Positions 19,861 through 32,400 of a DNA stretch of 55,965 bases are shown here, one piece after another. The translations under genes were made by a program, and so were the position numbers. The stretch spans positions 1 through 55,965 of the forward strand of contig MSJI02000669.1 in the NCBI GenBank assembly GCA_001931905.2. The letters run 5' to 3'. The notes beneath the pieces are model-generated. The model made no database searches. It was not told where the DNA came from and was given only the letters and a program-made list of their open reading frames with translations. The stretch is from Cladosporium sp. IMV 00045 (taxonomy: Eukaryota > Ascomycota > Dothideomycetes > Cladosporiales > Cladosporiaceae). Each line of letters starts with the position of its first letter. Position 1 is the stretch's first letter.

Positions 19861-21531
19861 CACTACCTCTGCCAGCGCAAGGTTGCCGACAACACCAAGC
19901 CGCGAACCAGTCCAAGCAATGCGATCCTCGCACTCCTTTCATCGCCAGCGCGAGGTCGTCAACAACACTAGTCCACGAGCCAGTCCACGAGCCAGTCCAG
20001 TACTACCATCCTGGTTCCGAGGACATCCACCAAGCTACCCTGGGAAAGAGGCGGGTTGCGCGGCAAGAGCTGGTGGCCACAACACCGGTATTGGTGGCTG
20101 CCAGGCCCACGAGTCGTGGGTGTTTGTGAGGGCCTGGCAGTCACCTGGGAAGCATTCGATGCAGGATTGGTCGTTCTTTGGGCGACGGAGAGGACACAGG
20201 TATTGGTGACTGTCAGGCCCACGGGTCGTCGGTGTTTGTTGCTTGGGCCTGGCGGTCACCTGGGAAGCATTAGATGCAGGATATGTTTGCAAGGGCCAGC
20301 AGTCACTCGGGAAGCATTCGATGCAGGATGGTTTGGGTCTTGTGGAGGGATGAGGCTTCTTGTGCAGAGGTGAGGGTTCTTGTGCAGGGGTGGAGGTTCT
20401 TGTGGAGGGATGGGAGGAGATTGGTTGCTGCTGGGTTTTGGAAGTGTTGAGGTGATTGTGAGGGAGTCCTGGAGGTGTCTGAGGTGTTTGTGGGGGGGTT
20501 GGGGCGTTGGGTGACTGCTGAGCCAAGTATATAGTTAGTTTATGTAGATTGTATGGCATTGTTTCTCTACCCATCCTCTAATGCGACCGGTATGCTGTGA
20601 TCTACTGTTGTCGGCGTTTGCTAGTCCTTGCTTTTGGACTTCTGCGCTTCGTAGAGCGCGACCAGGTTTGGCTGGCACGCATCGATTCACAAATCAGTGG
20701 CGCCAACGACCGATACTATCAAAGACTCAACGATGATGCATCATTACACAAGCAAGGCAATGCAATGCAAGAAGAAAACTGTCGTTGCCTACATGTAGTG
20801 AACAAGGACAAGATACCAGAAAACCAAAGATGAAGTCCGAGTAAACTTCGCTTGGCGCTGCTTTGCTTAGGTAACATCATGGCCCGCCCGAGTACGCTTC
20901 CTTCTGAAACGTGTGTATGGTGGATACACCCGCCTCATAGCCTTCTCTATCAAAGACGTATCTCAATAGCAAACCAGAGCATACAGCCGCGCCAGTGCGC
21001 CAGTGCGCCAGCAACGTTCAGAAGCCCTCGAACATGGACCGGACGAAGTCCACAGAAAGCCAGCTGGGTGCATAGTTGGGTGATACAAAAGGGTCTTGAC
21101 AGAATGGAAAATAGAATATCAATCTTGATTGATCTGATCAAAAAGATCCCTCGTACTTGAATTTATCCAAAAGTGTCTCTTCTCGCTGGAAAAGAAAGGC
21201 AAAAGAAAGAACGAGAAAGATAAGGTATATAAAGTGACTCCTCGTAAGGTTCGCCCGTCAAGAAAGGTGCTGCGGTATATCCAAAGGAAGCATAAGAGAC
21301 AAAGCCTCCAAAACGAAAAGAAAGAAAGAAAGAGAGGGAAAGAGAAAGCTGATCCTCTCTCCCTTGCTTTCACTTTCCATCACCAAGCCAACTCCAGAAA
21401 ACATCCAACCAAGCTCTCGCCTCGACCATTTCCCCTCCCCTGCCAGGAATCCGAGAGAGTTCCCAATGATTCTGATAAAAGACATTACTGCTTCTTCCCT
21501 TCCCGCCCTTCACAACTCTCTCGTTTCCCTC
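19861..21531. repeat. Intergenic with imperfect tandem repeats near 20.07-20.42 kb
   Basis: Two diverged units of about 120 bp lie at 20,088-20,290; both contain CAGGCCCACG and GTCGTSGGTGTTTG. The segment GGGAAGCATTMGATGCAGGA occurs three times (first copy 20147-20166, then near 20,260 and 20,310). A shorter GGTTCTTGTGSAGGG-type array covers about 20,340-20,415. The minus-strand open frame through it is repeat translation. The remainder up to the SPA2 stop is purine-rich near 21,180-21,350 and holds no clear gene. Confidence 0.6.
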
Positions 21532-23997
21532 TCAACGGTAAACATCATACTCATCCGCACTCTCCGGCGACCTTGGCGAGCCCTCCACACTCGTTCCCTT
21601 GCCCCATCCAAACCATCCATTAGCCTTCTTCTGCTGCCCATTGGCATTACCAACATTAAGCGGCGGCACGGGCGGTGAGTCGACATTTCCGAGACTGCGC
21701 GCCATGCTGTCGTGCGAGCCCGCCAGACCGGACGGATACGCCGGGTCCGGGCTGTAGATGGAGTCGAGGTCGGCGCTGGCGTCCTGCAGTTCGGAAGCGG
21801 AGGAGGGGCGGACGCCGACGGCTTTGACGAGCTCGACGACGGCGGCGGTGAGGTTGCTCGCTGCGGCGTCGAGGAGGGCGACGGGGGACAGACCCGAGGC
21901 GGAAGCGTGCTGTTTCGTCGCGGTGATGAGGCTGTTGGCCGTGCCGGTGACGCGGGCTTTGAGTTTGGCGACGCTGGGAGAGGTGCTGGGCGGGGCGCTG
22001 GGGGAGTGAGGCGAGGGCGAGGGCGTCGGGTAGCCGTCGGTGCCGATTGTGGAGGAGATGGAGGACACGCAGAGGGTGACTTGCTTGACGCTCTCGAGCA
22101 TGGCGTGCGTGCCGGGCTGGCGGGCGGATTTGAGCAGCTCGTCGACGGAGAGTTGGAATTTGGTGATGTCCACGTCGCAGACCAGGCCGTCGGGTGAGAC
22201 GAAGCTTTCGCTGCGAGAGAGGCTGCCCATGTCGACGGCGGAGAGGCCGAGTCCCAGCGTGGAGGCGCGGAGGGCCTTATTCTGCGCCTTTGCTTTGGCG
22301 TAGCGTTCCCGCCATTCGTCGATTTCGCTTTCCAGCTTTGATACTTGGGCGGTGAGTTTCTCTTCTTGCTCGATGGCGGAGTCGGTCTGTCGGCTTAGAT
22401 CGCGCATCTCGCGGAGGTATATTGTGGCCTCGTCGCGGACTTCGTTTGTGAGTTTCTCCTGCGTGGCCAGCTGTTCTTCGAGGAGCTCTATCCGGTGTTC
22501 TGAGTCTGCGTTCCCGCCTTGATGTGATTGTTCCCTCAGCTCCTGCACTTCGGTCTGGTGGTTGCGCATCTGCTGCTGCATGTCCTCGTTCTGCGCGTGC
22601 AGGTTCTCGTTCTCCGTGCGCAGAGCATCGAGACGCTCCCGTATGTCCGCCAGGTCTCGGTCGTTCTCCGCCTGCGCTCGCTGGTCCTCTTCCTTCTCTC
22701 GCTTCAAAGTATCGATCTCTTGCTGCATGCTCTCCCGTAACCGTTCCGCGTCCAGTTCCTTTTGCTCCAGCTGGTCGCGTAACGCTTTCCATTGACCAGG
22801 CTCGCCTGACACGGTGATTCGCTCGCCCAATTCTTCTCGTAAGCGAGTCAGTTCAGCTTCTTGAGTTCGGATGGTGTCTCGATATTTTTCGCTGCCGGCC
22901 AACGAACCTTGTGCCTCGCTGAATCGCGAACGGTCAAGTGGATCTCCCTCCTCGTCGTCGTCATCTTCGACCATGGTACTTTTGTTGGGCACGATCGTAT
23001 TGCTCTGGAAGGTTTTGGGCAGCGGCCTGCCCAGCGAGTTCGGCTCGCTCTGTTCGCTAGGGGCCCGGCTTCGTGGTCCTGGCGGTCCTGGCGGTCCTGG
23101 AGGTCCCGAAGGACGTCTGCCGTTTGGTCCTGGTGGGCCAAATCCAGGGCTCATCGGTCCTGGAGGAGGACCACGGAAGCCGGGCATGGGAGGGCGCATA
23201 CCGGGTTGACTAGGTCGACGGCTGCTGGCACTGCTCATGGCACTAGGAGGTCTGCTGGCAGCGCTGGGAGGTCTACTCCTCTCGCCGCTTGCAAAGCGAG
23301 GGACTCGCCTTTCGAGCTCGTAGAAGACGTCTGTCGCCAGCTGCCGAAAGCGATCGAGGGGAAGCGTGGAGAGCTTTTGGCGGGCCTGATTGCGCTTTGG
23401 GTGGAAAGTGTTCTTGGGGAGCAGGAAGCGCGGCACATTGGGCACACGCTGCAAGCGCTCGTCCTCGCGGCGCACCAATTCATCGAAGACATCCGTACTG
23501 AGTTCCATGAACTGCGTCACACTAAGCCGCAACAACTTGTCCCTAGCCCTGTTCGGCTTGATGTTTCCCTTCTCGTCACGCAAGCTCGAGGCCAGATATT
23601 GCTGCAGCATCATGTAGTGTTTGTACAGCGAGGCCTCGTGCTCGGGCTTGAACATTGGACGTCCGGACGGGGGAGGGCGTCCATCGCTGCGTCCTCCCGC
23701 CGAGCTGGCGGACGAAGGAGGGCGCTGGCCGCCGCTCACACTGCTGTGGGCGGAGGGTCTCGACATGTCTGTAGAACCGCTGGGGTGCTGGGAGCCGGGT
23801 GGAGAAGCAGGACCGCCTGGGCCTGGAGGAGGACGCGCAGCGCCGTAGGGAGGACCATTGCTGTTGTATGGAGCAGCGCCATCGCTTGGAGGAGGTGTAG
23901 GGACAGGACTGGGACCGCCCATATTGCCGTAGCGTGAAACAAAGCCTGACTCGGTACTGTTCATTGACAGCGGGGATATAGGGCCATTGCGGGACAT
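21532..23997 (-). CDS. spa2: SPA2/SpaA polarisome scaffold protein
   Basis: A single exon of 821 residues, starting at ATG 23997-23995. After a Pro/Gly/Ser-rich N-terminus come two Spa2 homology (SHD/GIT) repeats, at about residues 148-178 (NRARDKLLRLSVTQFMELSTDVFDELVRR) and 203-233 (NQARQKLSTLPLDRFRQLATDVFYELERR). A second low-complexity Pro/Arg/Ser stretch follows. Next is a long coiled coil of roughly residues 375-600, then a helical region and a short acidic C-terminus ending EYDVYR. Spa2 proteins gather formins and MAP-kinase components at growing hyphal tips. Length and domain order fit filamentous fungal SpaA. No intron is needed. Confidence 0.9.
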   Translation of the reverse strand: MSRNGPISPLSMNSTESGFVSRYGNMGGPSPVPTPPPSDGAAPYNSNGPPYGAARPPPGPGGPASPPGSQHPSGSTDMSRPSAHSSVSGGQRPPSSASSAGGRSDGRPPPSGRPMFKPEHEASLYKHYMMLQQYLASSLRDEKGNIKPNRARDKLLRLSVTQFMELSTDVFDELVRREDERLQRVPNVPRFLLPKNTFHPKRNQARQKLSTLPLDRFRQLATDVFYELERRVPRFASGERSRPPSAASRPPSAMSSASSRRPSQPGMRPPMPGFRGPPPGPMSPGFGPPGPNGRRPSGPPGPPGPPGPRSRAPSEQSEPNSLGRPLPKTFQSNTIVPNKSTMVEDDDDEEGDPLDRSRFSEAQGSLAGSEKYRDTIRTQEAELTRLREELGERITVSGEPGQWKALRDQLEQKELDAERLRESMQQEIDTLKREKEEDQRAQAENDRDLADIRERLDALRTENENLHAQNEDMQQQMRNHQTEVQELREQSHQGGNADSEHRIELLEEQLATQEKLTNEVRDEATIYLREMRDLSRQTDSAIEQEEKLTAQVSKLESEIDEWRERYAKAKAQNKALRASTLGLGLSAVDMGSLSRSESFVSPDGLVCDVDITKFQLSVDELLKSARQPGTHAMLESVKQVTLCVSSISSTIGTDGYPTPSPSPHSPSAPPSTSPSVAKLKARVTGTANSLITATKQHASASGLSPVALLDAAASNLTAAVVELVKAVGVRPSSASELQDASADLDSIYSPDPAYPSGLAGSHDSMARSLGNVDSPPVPPLNVGNANGQQKKANGWFGWGKGTSVEGSPRSPESADEYDVYR

Positions 23998-26028
23998 GGC
24001 GGTGGTGGTGGTGGTGAAGGAGAAAGAGGAGGAGGGTAGAGAGGGGGGTCAGTCGCAACTGGAGATGCGATCAGGCGCGCGTTCGCATGCGGCGGCGCAC
24101 AGTCAAGAGCGGTGGGTTGGTGAAGACGAGGAGGAGGAGGCGGCGGTGTCCTGCCAAGGGGTGGTCGTAGTGGTAGATGGCGGGCACGTGTTGTCTCGGA
24201 AGAGCGTGTCGCTTACAAGCATGCGCAGCAGGCGAAGTCTGTGGGATATAGGAGTGGTCGCGTGTCGTCTTTGGAGTGTTTCGTATTGTTGCGTGGGAGT
24301 ATAGAGAGCGACAAGAGAGAGGATAGAAAGGCAGCAAGGCCAGTAGTAGCCGTAGTGTGCAGCACTAGCAGCAGAGGCAGCAACAAAAGTATTAATCTGC
24401 GCTTTGATTACTCCACACAGGATACTACTGTAGAGTAGTATGTGCGTTGATTGTGGGGGCGCAAAGGCAGTGGAGAGAGTATATTGAAGATTATTGAAGA
24501 AGATTAGGAGGAATTGAAAAGGAAAGGGATGAGATGAGGTATAACGATTGGAAGGGTTAGGAAGTGTTGGCGAGTATGGAAGGAAGAAGAGAGGATGGTT
24601 GATAGGGTAGCAGTGGCAACGGCGGCAACGAACGAACGAACGAACGAACGAACAACGGACCAAGTGAGCGAACTAACCAAGGTAATCCGAGTGAACGAAT
24701 TCATGAATGGCGGAGGCAGATTGGATGGAAGGATGGGTGGATGGGAGAGTCAGGTATTGCGGTATTGCGGTAAGGTCCCATGGGTTAGCGAGTCGATCGG
24801 ATGGAGGATTTGATGGGTAACCCCTGGAAGATGCAGAACTGAATATGCGCAACAATCAGAAGACACAACAGCTGCGTACATGTGTTTATTATTGATGTCT
24901 GCAGGTAATAATTAGAATGCCTCTTTTGACTTCCCTCTTCTTCTTCTTTACCTCACTTCATCTCCCTCCTCTTTCAACCTTCCCAACAACTCTTCGCGCC
25001 TGCATGAAGCATTCATTTAAAAAATGCACAGATGGAGCCAGCATAGCTAGCGAGTAATCAAGGCCAATCATCACGCCAACCCGAAGCCAAAGGAGCTGCC
25101 ACCTGCGCGCTCAGGTGCATTTTGTTCCTGACACTAAACCCCTTACGATTTTTCTTCCCGACCCAAAAACTTTCCCCCCATGAGGCGCCTGCCACCTGCG
25201 TCTTCCAGGGGTCATGGGAGCTGAGTGGCTGCGAGGGCTGCGAGCTTGCGAATGGGCAAAACGGTGCTTTGAACCAATCGACGAGCCAAAGTTCTAGACT
25301 TTCCCTTCGCTCTTTACCCGAGTGGACTTTCCCGCCAAGTGCGCCGCTAACAATTCCAACAAATGGCGCCGGTGCCAAAGTGCAAGCACGCCGGAGATTT
25401 GGTTGTTGTGAAGAAGATGTGCGGAAGCGTGGAAGGGTGAAAGGTGATTGGCAAGGCTGATTGGTGAGATTGGTGAGGATGCTTGGAGTCTTGGGAGAGC
25501 CGCATATTGTCTGCAGACAGGTAATAAAAGGGTACCTTCTCATGTATCTCGTATATGTGCTGGCCACAGCAGTCTCACAAACAAGTCAGTACATCTTACT
25601 CTTGTCAATAGTACTGTCATCTGAAGCTATATATCTTCATGTATAGGATGCATTGCTATCAAGCACGTGCAAATATACACTTTCTAGCTGGCTGGCATGT
25701 ACACCGCCAAACATCGACACCGCTCGTCGCTGGCTTTGTTGGCTGGCTGGCCTCGCCATCTCATCAGGCATCGGTGGGAGGAGTAAGCATCAACAACCCA
25801 TTTTTACCATCAACCACACATTCATCAATCCTCTTCTCAATCACCATCAACAACTATCTGCATACCTGTTTCCTTCGTCTGCTGTCGTCCTACAGATCCC
25901 CCACAAGATTCACCGCTGCTTGCAAAAACACCTCGCATTCATATACCACTCTCCCTTCCCAAGCCGATTCCCAGAACCAATACCAGACAAGATAAAAAAG
26001 AAAGAGAAAAACACGCCATCCATCAAAA
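23998..26028. other. Divergent intergenic region between SPA2 and GIG1
   Basis: About 2 kb upstream of both genes. It holds an AACG tetranucleotide repeat of about seven units near 24,627-24,655 and many homopurine stretches. I see no supported ORF. The long leaders suggest extended 5' UTRs. Confidence 0.45.
24627..24655. repeat. (AACG)n microsatellite
   Basis: About seven tandem AACG units in the SPA2 upstream region. There is no coding context. Confidence 0.85.
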
Positions 26029-26540
26029 ATGTCATCAAGCCAAACCCTCACATCACCCCCTTCCCAACCCCCACAAGCACCAACACCAACACCAACAACC
26101 ACCATCTCAACAGCCCAACCCTCTTCCTCATCAACAATATCAACATCAACATCCAAACCCCTCTCAACCCTCTGGTGGAACACCGCCCTCCCCCCCTCCC
26201 AGCACACCCCCACCTGCCCCACCTACCTCCTCTACGCCCACCACCACGCCAAAGAGCGCGCCAACCTCAGCACGCCGGACTCGCAATTCGAGCGGCAATC
26301 CTGGCCCGCCGTGCGCGCTCTCGTGGCCGCCAACCGGCTGGACAAATTCACGCGCGTGCCGTCGGAGCTGAGGAGGTATCGCATGTGGACGGAGGGGGTG
26401 GTGAGGGAGTATGGGAGCGTGATGAGGTTTGTGTTGGGGGAGAGGTTGGGGTGGGGGGAGGGGGAGGTGGGGATGGCGGAGGGTGGGTTTGGGAATGAAG
26501 GTGCGTATCCGTGCTATCTTCTTGGTTTTTGTCATTTCAC

Positions 26541-26579
<39 letters not shown>

Positions 26580-27045
26580 AAAGAATCACTTGCATTTCTG
26601 GGTCTCGTGTCGCTTCCTTCCTTGCTGCGTCGTTCTGCTTGTCCACATGCCGCCTGTACTTCGGCCATGGAGAAAGAGTCGCCCTGCTCACGCCTCCTCT
26701 CTCTCTTCTCGTATAGAAAACTACAAAATCCTCCCCAACGACTGGCCCTACGGCATCGACCCTCGCATCACGCACCTGGTCGTCTGGACGAAATTCTCCC
26801 TCCCCTCCGACCCCGTCACAGACGACCTTCTGCCCTCCTCACGCGCCGAAATCGACGCTTTCGTACGCCGAAAATTCGTCGAACCTTGCGGCGAGGAGAA
26901 CGTGATTTGGTTTCGAAATTGGGGCGCGCTCAAGAGTGTGCATGCCGTGGAGCATTTTCATGTGTTGGTTTTTGATCCTCCTGGGGGTTTCGTGGAGGGG
27001 GTTACGGGGGAGGATGGCGGGTTGGGGGAGAGGGAGGTGGTGTAG
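26029..27045 (+). CDS. gig1: GIG1-like protein (DUF3605, N-acetylglucosamine-induced family)
   Basis: Two exons: 26029-26500 and 26717-27045, giving 266 residues. The start is ATG 26029 in AAAAATG context. After a Thr/Pro/Ser-rich N-terminus of about 45 residues, the DUF3605 domain follows: SQFERQSWPAVRALVAANRLDKFTR, LRRYRMWTE, then ENYKILPNDWPYGID, THLVVWTKF and WGALKSVHAVEHFHVLVF. The 216-bp intron (GTGCGT...GTATAG) is long for this window. It contains a GAAA microsatellite and, because it is a multiple of three with no in-frame stop, can be read through. Splicing restores the family sequence GNEENYKIL. The family is named after Candida GIG1; the biochemical role is unknown to me. Confidence 0.85.
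26541..26582 (+). repeat. (GAAA)n microsatellite in the GIG1 intron
   Basis: About ten units of GAAA lie between the donor at 26501 and the acceptor at 26716. Read without splicing they encode a Lys/Glu/Arg run, which argues that the segment is intronic. Confidence 0.9.
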
Positions 27046-29489
27046 TGATTTGGGAGGTGATGGGGATTGGAGTTCGGAGGAGGAGAAGTCGAGATAGGTG
27101 GAGGTGCTTCTTTTGCAGCTGAGGGTGCATTTTGGCCTGGGAGTTTGGTTTTCTGGCTTGGTGTTGTTGCTCTTGGGTTGTGGTTGGGCGAAATGTGTTT
27201 TTGGTTGGATGGCAATAGAATGGTACCTAATGAACGGCATTGCATTTGGCTGGTGGGAGGCAATGATACATGAGACTTGATAGAGCATACTGCACATTTG
27301 AGCTTATTCTGCATACTTCCATGTACGATGTGTTTCCATCTCACGGTTCTGTTCGCACTGTCGTGAGAGGCCGACGTACAGCTATTTGTACGCATCCCCG
27401 CTGGCTTCACAACAAGACATGGAATAGAAGTAGATCAGCAAAACATACACACCAACCACTGCAGAAACCCAAATAATGGCGCAATATTCACATCATCAAT
27501 ACAATCACTCCACTCACCAAAACATACACAAAAAACCACACACAAATCCACAAAGTCAACATCACATGAAAACAGCCAACCCCAACCCTAACCCTAAGCG
27601 CATGCGGGAATAAGCACCAGCCGCGACGCAGGACAGGCGCAGTCGAAAGAAAGACAACCCCAGGAATCGTACGATATGACACGGTGACACGAAGCAAGCA
27701 CAAGCAAGTACCTAGGTAGAAAGCTTGACACAAATAGCCGCAGGAAAGAGTTTGGGTACATGTACGTACACATCGTGGCTGTCAATTCAATTGGCATGAT
27801 TGGTCTGATCGGAGAAAAGAGCCTGGCAGCGTGGGCTGTCATTCCCGGGCGCGTGGCTGGCTGTCTGTGAGGTTGTGTAGGACGGGAGAAACACGCCTCG
27901 GGATGAAGTGATGGGTAAGGATGATTGACATGGACGGCACGATTGTGGCGAATAGGCCAATAGATGTCGACTGCAAGATTGTGGTGCCATGCTCTCTGCC
28001 ACGCTGCCACGCTGCCCACATTATTAGCAGCCCGGTGGCGTGGTTACTCGCGACATGACTCTGCAGCAAGTACAAGCACGCGGGAATGCGAATTGCACGT
28101 AGATGTGTACATGCAGATGTCGCGGTGCATAAAATCAACTCTCCGACGGTAGCCACGTTTGATTCCTCACAAGCAATCAAGCAATATCACCAAGACAATA
28201 CTCCACCGAGTCCACTCACTTACATGCCCGTTGTCGGTCTGCGCAGGCGACATCGCAAAAGGTGTTTCTTCACGTCCGAGATCGCTCTTATCAGATCCCA
28301 ACATCTTTCTGATCTCTCGTCCTAACCCTGTCATGTAGAGTGGAGCCACCAATTTCTCGGGAAAGACGACCAGGATCTGCCCGTGGTCAGCAAGGCACAA
28401 GCATCATACAGCTGAGCCACTCTCCTCCTGCAAGCCTCTTGTTGTTGGATTCGCGTCAAGGAACCTGGGCAAAAAGCTGCTGGCTGCAGGTTGGCTGCAT
28501 ATGTAAGGCGGCGTCAGTAGCTTCAGTATATAAAAAAAGGGAGCTAAGAGGTGATACACCGACACGGCATATTTTTTTCCCTTGCGAGGACGGCAGAAGC
28601 AAAGGAAAACAAATTGGCCGAGTGTGTCTAGCAGGAACCGACAAGTCCATCCATCCACCCGTCTGTGTCTATCACTTCATCTTATCCCAGCCCGCGTCGC
28701 CCACACCGCCCTACCCGACACTGACTATTGCTGCCAGCCAGCCAGCCATACCACTATACAACAATATAGGTAGTTGGACCGACTAGGAGGTGTAGCGGGC
28801 AATCAATAAACCTCCCCATCTGCGAGGCTGCCCATCTATCTCTTCTGCCAACTAAATAACAACTCCCGCCCACCGACGTCGCCACACCCCCGAAACTCTC
28901 TCCCAACACCGGGACCCTCTCTCGCCTCTCCCTAATCCACTACTAGCACTTGTGCGGTGGTATACGCTTGTTTTCCCAACTCCACCCCGCGAGAACAAGC
29001 CACCAAATCCCTCCCGAGCCTGCTCTTTCGCTACCTGACCTCTCCTCTCTATCCCCCTCTCCTCCGCCATTGTCTTTCTCTTTGATCTTTGTGAGGATCT
29101 CCAGGAATTGCCATCCTGCACTTGCCCATCTGCACGGACGGCCCTTGGATTTTTTAGATCGGTTCGGCAGCAAGTGTGCACTCCAGCCGTTGGATTCGCC
29201 ATTGGCAGAAACGGTGTCTGTCAAAAGAAGAGCAGGGAGAAAACACACCTCACCCAGGCACTCTTGGACCGCTCTGCTCGTGATTGCTGCGCGCGCACGA
29301 CATGAAGGCTGAATCGTAAAACGCCTCCTCCACCTCGAACAATACCAAGCTCCACAGCGCTCGCGTGCGCCATCATTTCCCAACAGGGAAATCCACCGCC
29401 GCACCACATCGCCTTCTCGTGAAACGCCCACCTCGTATCCTCCTCCGCCCGGGTCACACGACTCCCGAGACCATATACAGAGCTTCAAC
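27046..29489. other. Intergenic upstream of HMG-CoA reductase
   Basis: About 2.4 kb without a supported gene. The pyrimidine-rich stretch from about 28,860 on probably belongs to the HMG-CoA reductase leader. It contains a six-codon uORF including the stop at 29302-29319 (MKAES). Two CCCTAA-like units near 27,585 are too few to call telomeric. Confidence 0.45.
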
Positions 29490-32400
29490 ATGCTCGACTC
29501 CCTCATCCCCACGCGCTGGCGGCGCAACTACGATCCCACAAACCCCGACAAGCCTGGCTTCTACAACCGCCAAATCACCCCTTACCTGCAGTCCGTCTCC
29601 CACAAGGCCTGCACCCACCCCGTCTACACCCTCTCCTTCTTCGCCATCCTCGCCAGCACCACCTACATCAGCCTGCTCGAGACTGGCTTCTTCCAACCCG
29701 CCGCCGTCGGTGGTGTCGGCAAGGTCGACTTCAATGCGCTCAGCGCTGGCAGCAGGAGGCTACAATTCGGCGAACAGACCGCGTGGAAGTGGCAGGTGGA
29801 GGAGACCGGCGCGCAGCCTCGCATGGCCGAGCAGCTGCGTGAGGATATCGCGCTCGTGACTCTGGCCTTCCCCGACGTGGGCGCCAATGTCTCCCCGAAC
29901 GCGCTGCTTCAGACCGTGCCCGTTCCCAAGGACTGCTCGGCTGAGGTCATGCCCTCCTCTGAGAACATCCTCTCTCCCATATCTTCCGATGCGACTCTGG
30001 CTTTCTCCATGCCCTACAGCGAGACCGCGCAGTTCCTCGAGGCCGTCAAGGAGATCCCTGCGATCGTCGACGTTTCCGCGCAGGATGATGGCAGCGACGA
30101 CGAGCCGGAGCGGAAGATGTGGCTCATGAAGTCGTCCAAGGTCGCCGGCAGCTCGGGCAACCTCGTCGATTGGGCCAAGAACTCATGGTCTGCTTTCCTC
30201 GATCTGATCAAGAACGCCGAGACGCTCGACATTGTCATCATGTCTCTCGGCTACATCTCCATGTATCTGACTTTCATCTCCCTCTTCACCAGCATGCGCA
30301 AGCTCGGCTCCAACTTCTGGCTCGCCACCAGCGTCTTGTTCTCTTCCGCCATGGCCTTCCTCTTCGGCTTGATGGTCACCATGAAGATGGGCGTACCCGT
30401 GAACGTCGTCCTGCTCTCAGAAGGCCTTCCTTTCTTGGTTGTCACTGTTGGCTTTGAGAAGCCCATCATTCTCACCCAGGCCGTGCTCTCTGCTGCCATC
30501 CAGGGCAGGCGCTCTTCCCCTCCTGGTAGCCCTAGCCCTAACAATGGCGAGGCTCCCCTCACCATCCAGAGCGCCGTTCAGTCCGCTGTCCACGAGCGTG
30601 GTTTCGAGATTGTCCGCGACTACGCTGTTGAGATTGCCATCCTGTGCATTGGTGCTGCTTCCGGCATCCAGGGTGGCCTGCGCCAATTCTGCTTCCTCGC
30701 CGCCTGGACTCTCTTCTTCGACTGCATCATGCTCTTCACCTTCTACACTGCCATTCTCACCATCAAGCTCGAGATCACGAGGATCAAGCGCCACGTCGCC
30801 ACCCGCAAGGCTCTCGAGGAGGACGGTGTCAGCAAGCGTGTTGCCGAGAACGTCGCCAGCAGCAACGACTGGCCCAGAGACGATGTCATCAGCAGCGACC
30901 TCAGCATCTTCGGCCGCAAGGCCAAGGACAGCAGCATCCCCCGTTTCAAGGTGTTGATGGTCACTGGCTTCCTCCTGATCAACGTGCTCAACCTCTGCAC
31001 CATGCCTTTCCGTGGTGCTGCCAACTCGTCTGTCGCTCCCTCTGGTCTTTCCAATGTCATGAGCCAGCTCCCCATGGATCCTTTTAAGGTTGCCGGAAGC
31101 GCTCTCGACCACCTCTCAGCGCAGGCCAAGGCTCACGATAAGACTCTCTCCATCACCGTCTTCAACCCCGTCAAGTACGAGCTCCAATACCCCTCTGTGC
31201 ACTACTCCCCCACCGAGAAGTCAGACTGGTCTATGTTTGAGGTTGACTACTCCGATGGCGTCTTCTCCGCTGTTGGCGGTAGAGTTGTCGAGAGCATTCT
31301 GAAGAGCTTCGAGGACCCTGTGCTCAGCAAGTGGATCATCATCGCCCTCGTTATGAGCTTGGTGTTGAACGGCTACCTGTTCAATGCTGCCAGGTGGAGC
31401 ATCAGGGGTACTGAGACCGACAGCTCCGCGACCACTCCTACCCTTAACAAGCCCGCTTCTAACGGTCACGCCGTTAAGCCTATCGCCAAGAACCCAGAAG
31501 ACAGAGTCTTTGAGGAACTCAGCCCGCTCGACGAGAAGCCCAACGGCTCTGTCAACCGCAGCAAGGAAGAGTGCGAGGCCATCGTCAAGGAAGGCAAGGC
31601 AGCTCAGCTCACCGACAACGAGCTCGTCGATCTCTCCCTCCGTGGCAAGATCCCTGGTTACGCTCTGGAGAAGACTATCGGCGACAAGGTCCGCGCTGTC
31701 AAGGTCCGCCGTTCGGTCATCGCTCGCACTCCTGCTACTAAGGAGCTCACTGCCAACCTCGAGAAGTCTCTCCTGCCCTACAAGTACATGGACTACGACC
31801 GCGTCTACGGCGCTTGCTGCGAGAACGTCATTGGTTACACTCCTCTGCCTATTGGTGTTGCTGGCCCGCTTACTATCGACGGCCGCAGCTACTTCCTCCC
31901 CATGACCACCACCGAGGGTGTTCTCGTCGCTAGTGTTTCCCGTGGCTGCAAGGCTATCAACGCTGGCGGCGGAGCTGTCACTGTCCTCACTGGCGATGGC
32001 ATGACCCGTGGCCCTTGCGTCGGTTTCGAAACTCTCGCTCGCGCTGCTGCCGCCAAGCTGTGGCTCGACAGCGCCGATGGCCAGAAGGTCATGAAGGACG
32101 CCTTCAACTCGACTTCTCGCTTCGCCCGTCTCCAGGAAATCAAGAGCACCATCGCCGGCACTTACGTCTACATCCGCTTCAAGACCACCACCGGCGATGC
32201 CATGGGCATGAACATGATCTCCAAGGGCGTCGAGCACGCCCTGAGCGTCATGTCCAACGAGTCCGGCTTCGAGGACATGGCCATCATCACCGTCTCCGGC
32301 AACTACTGCACCGACAAGAAACCCGCCGCCATCAACTGGATCGACGGCCGCGGCAAGAGCGTCGTCGCCGAGGCCATCATCCCCGGCGAAGTCGTCAAGT

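Noticed and set aside
22277..23937. Long open frames on both strands over the SPA2 gene
   Set aside because: They are GC-biased shadows of the SPA2 frame, with Arg/Ser/Ala composition and no domains.
27575..27600. Interstitial telomere-like CCCTAA repeat
   Set aside because: Only about two imperfect units are present, too few to be more than chance.
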